From: Beroe ovata | Lineage: Eukaryota; Ctenophora; Nuda; Beroida; Beroidae | Reading direction: 5' to 3' | NCBI GenBank assembly: GCA_946803715.1 | Contig: CAMPET010000146.1 | Location: forward strand, 2,902-19,699 | DNA length: 16,798 nucleotides | Shown: in pieces, positions 14,505-16,798 of the stretch | Position numbering within the stretch: the first letter of the stretch is position 1 | How the letters are laid out: the number at the start of each line of letters is the position of its first letter | Program-made: the position numbers and the translations under genes | The notes under the pieces: generated by a model | Databases searched by the model: none | The model's input: the letters and a program-made list of their open reading frames with translations, nothing else | Told to the model about the DNA's origin: nothing

Positions 14505-16735
14505 TCAGGTTAAATCTGGAGCTTCGGTCTGTAGCGAGTTTCGGCACCTGAATTCCACCTCTCTGCAGTATTGCTGATAATAATCATCACATTTTCCTGA
14601 AAGTTAAAGAGTAAGTTACAAATGCAGTACAACTTACATAATGACAGGTTGTATCAGATTTAGAGCGACATTGTCATGTTCATCACGTTCACGTGTAAAT
14701 GTAGTCACGTGTTACAAGTACAACGTGTCTCCAGGTGATATCACGTGCTTTTACGAATATTAATCACTGAATTGTGAATGCTATCCGATCCCCACGCAGA
14801 CTCTCACTCACTGTTAGTGTTGCATGAGGCTATGAGCTTGTACAGTGTATGGAGGAGGTTGAAGGGAGGAAAGGGCAGAACACACTGTGATTCTGCTTCT
14901 TTAACGAGCTGGAGAAGATTGCGGGGGTCACGAGGAGTATAGTATGGATGCACTTATAATTGCTGTGAGAACTGAGCAGCAGTAATGGAGGTTTGAGTAA
15001 ATTAGCTCCTGATACTACCTTATATCGCTGAAGCTGCCACAACTGCCTGGTCTGGTCAAAGTCGGTATCGTACGTTTTGCCGAATATGGACACGAGAAGG
15101 TTGGTAAGGAGAATCACTGTCGTCATGGTGTAGAACCCAAGTAGTATCCTAGCGACCAACCTGCGGGAATTGAGTGGTTGTAAACACGTCCTGTTTTAGT
15201 TTATCTGTAGGACCGACTGCTGCAGCCGATACAAGGGCGTTACGTCATCACTCAGCAGCCTGAAGTCGAACAGTTCTAGTTTTACTTACTGGAAGTTTTT
15301 ACAAGTCTCATCACAGGTAGAATCATCTGCGCATGGATCATCTTGGTCGAGGGTTTCGCCGTCGAGGTACATTTTGTATCTGCATCTTCCTTGCCCTATC
15401 TGATAGAGGATAGTGTATGTAAGTGTATATCTTGTGCCACATGACAATGTCTATTCGGAATATTATAACGATTCTCAAGTTGAAATGAAAAGCTAAATGA
15501 TCATGATCTCACCCCAGCTTCGAAATTGTCGAGGTCCAGTTCTCCGAACATGTTGACATATGGTCGCTTCAGGATCTCTAATATCTGATCAGCAGGCACG
15601 CTCCGGGGATACGGGTGTAGGAGAAACTCTGGGTGCAATAATTTGAGATAATTGGAATGGAATCGTGGACAACTGTCATGATCATGGATCACAGCTGTAA
15701 TCTGTGGATAACTGTTTACCTGACACAATCCCATAGGCAAATATGGTGAGGAGCAGAAACGCTGCAAAGAACACGAGATCTGCAAACATTCGCCGGATAC
15801 TAATCAGCTTCGGACCAGTCGATTCGAATAGTTGGAGAAACTGTGTAAAACGGACTATGTATCCGATATACGATATCGAAACTGAAATTAATTCATGTTG
15901 ATGTTTTCCGATTAAGGCCAAGCTTTTTCCGTAATCGAGTAAAAATGGATATCTCGGTTTGGACGCACCGACTTGCTTTTCCCAAATCAATGACAAATGC
16001 TAATACCAAAGAATTTCGCTGCGATGAAAACATTTTCCCCGCCCGTGGTGGCTAGAGTTAGAGCCCAATAAACGAGGAATGTAAACGCTGAGAAGAGATC
16101 CACGATGTTGTACTCGTTCATCACAAAGTATGACCGGAGCATTGATCTCACGTTGAACCGGTTAACCTGTAATATCAGATAGATATGGGAATGCTAATTA
16201 GCTCATGGTAATTATGTCATACTTTTACAAGTCATGCAGGTAATTTCATCATCATCGGTTTCAAAGTGAAAGTGAAATTGCCACGTGCTACGTTATGATG
16301 GTGTCACCTGTGTAATGTCAATCTCGGCAGCTAGGAAACAGAGCACAAACGCGAGACATGTGTAAATGAGACGGGAAAGTCGGTCTCTGTCCTCATTTGC
16401 TGTCATGGTGTCATCACTGTCACTTTGGAAACGGGTGTTGTCCAAGATCAGCAGAGTTAGCAGGAACAAGAATAGTAGGTACGCTGCCTGTAACAGACAA
16501 AGTTATCTTCATGGTCATAACATTCGAATAAATTTCATAAAATTCGAATAACTTTCGAACATGGAAATCTTGCTGCATGAGTAAGGATCGTGATTGCTCC
16601 ATTACAAACCATGAGCAGGTAGCATTTACTCCGGGGTGAAGTCCAGAATGACACAAACTTGTCCAGGTAGGACCGAGCCTTGAGTCGCTCATGTAGAAAC
16701 AGGGAATATTCGTCACTCTTGCTCTGTTTCATATT
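14505..16735 (-). CDS. TRPM-like cation channel (3' nine exons, pre-S1 to C-terminus)
   Basis: Exons, all minus: 16735-16610, 16487-16308, 16166-16007, 15881-15720, 15628-15513, 15399-15290, 15160-15019, 14908-14812, 14596-14505. Phases match throughout; 394 residues then TGA (14507-14505). In order: pre-S1 DKFVSFWTSP; S1 AAYLLFLFLLTLLIL; S2 IYTCLAFVLCFLAAEID; S3 NIVDLFSAFTFLVYWAL; S4 YIGYIVRFTQFLQLF, then GPKLISIRRMFADLVFF into S5 ending YGIVS; pore helix RPYVNMFGELD; a Cys-bearing turret; S6 LLGFYTMTTVILLTNLLVSIF; TRP helix LWQLQRYK; then LPFPPFNLLHTLY. The last three motifs fit the melastatin (TRPM) family ('I-W-K-F-Q-R-Y', 'L-P-P-P-F'). No kinase or Nudix-like domain follows. The long N-terminal TRPM homology region must lie beyond the right edge. 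The first exon may instead start at 16723. If the donor at 14811 is unused, translation stops within about three codons. Confidence 0.85.
15290..15628 (-). CDS. TRPM-like pore exons (filter and extracellular turret)
   Basis: Exon 15628-15513 encodes HPYPRSVPADQILEILKRPY, then VNMFGELDLDNFEAG, the pore helix and selectivity filter. Exon 15399-15290 gives IGQGRCRYKMYLDGETLDQD, then PCADDSTCDETCKNF, a turret with four cysteines that could form disulfides as in other TRPM channels. Acidic residues dominate the filter (E-L-D-L-D), which would suit a Ca2+-permeable pore; that is inference. I place the start at 15628 (acceptor TTGCACCCAG). This gives an ordinary 91-bp intron and YGIVSEFLLHPYP, close to the family pattern. 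Confidence 0.75.
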
Positions 16736-16762
16736 CTACCAGGAGGATGAGACGTGATTGGG

Positions 16763-16798
16763 GGTGTGTGTGTGTGTGTGCATGTGTGTGTGTGTGTG
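16763..16798. repeat. (TG)n microsatellite at the right edge
   Basis: A TG run with one CA interruption reaches the window end. It lies in the intron upstream of the first visible TRPM-like exon and likely caused the assembly break. Confidence 0.95.

Noticed and set aside
15695-15719. A 25-nt ultra-short intron between the TRPM-like S5 and pore exons (or a 52-nt one, 15673-15724)
   Set aside because: Both keep the frame, but acceptor TTGCACCCAG at 15629 gives a 91-bp intron, matching phase and a better fit to the family (YGIVSEFLLHPYP). No unusual intron is needed.
1-16798. tRNA, rRNA or other structured RNA genes
   Set aside because: I looked for cloverleaf-like and conserved rRNA segments on both strands and recognised none.

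Overview
The window is intron-rich animal nuclear DNA. Introns are mostly 65-160 bp with GT-AG ends, genes lie close together, and gaps and larger introns are filled with microsatellites, minisatellites and hairpin repeats. The gene families (kinesin-3 with FHA, LDLa-type 7TM receptor, TRPM-like channel, TTC16) are metazoan. Compactness and domain mixing suggest a non-vertebrate, perhaps an early-branching animal such as a sponge or cnidarian. This placement is a guess: no ribosomal or mitochondrial marker is present. Both ends of the window run into (TG)n repeats, so both edge genes are cut.

Layout. (1) Minus strand, 10912 to 26: the 5' part of a kinesin-3 motor gene most like KIF28/klp-6. 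Fifteen exons could be joined with matching phase at every junction, giving about 594 residues: motor domain, neck coiled coil and FHA domain. The gene continues past the left edge. (2) Kinesin intron 3 (10358 to 4363, about 6 kb) holds another gene on the opposite strand: a 7TM receptor with LDLa modules (7177-8131, 8223-10278), probably with an SRCR-like exon in front (6209-6479). The same intron holds a large inverted repeat with two convergent Gly/Tyr-rich reading frames, a 143-bp tandem duplication and a cluster of hairpins. (3) Minus strand, 13026-11170: a 618-residue tetratricopeptide protein recognisable as TTC16, in one uninterrupted exon. (4) 13027-14504: no convincing gene; a GC-rich repeat island with a 98-bp inverted-repeat element flanked by 9-bp direct repeats. 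(5) Minus strand, 16735 to 14505: the 3' nine exons of a TRPM-like cation channel (pre-S1, S1-S6, pore, TRP helix, short C-terminus).

The kinesin, TTC16 and TRPM-like genes all read leftwards, and only the receptor is on the plus strand. Kinesin-3, TTC16 and a sensory-type channel could all belong to ciliated cells, but the sequence does not show shared function or control. The most unusual points are a minisatellite that copies a 5' splice site nine times at the end of kinesin exon 11, the receptor gene nested in the kinesin intron with its stop only 80 bp from the P-loop exon, the RXFP/LGR-like 7TM core behind an LDLa (possibly SRCR) ectodomain, and the small element with 9-bp target-site-like duplications.
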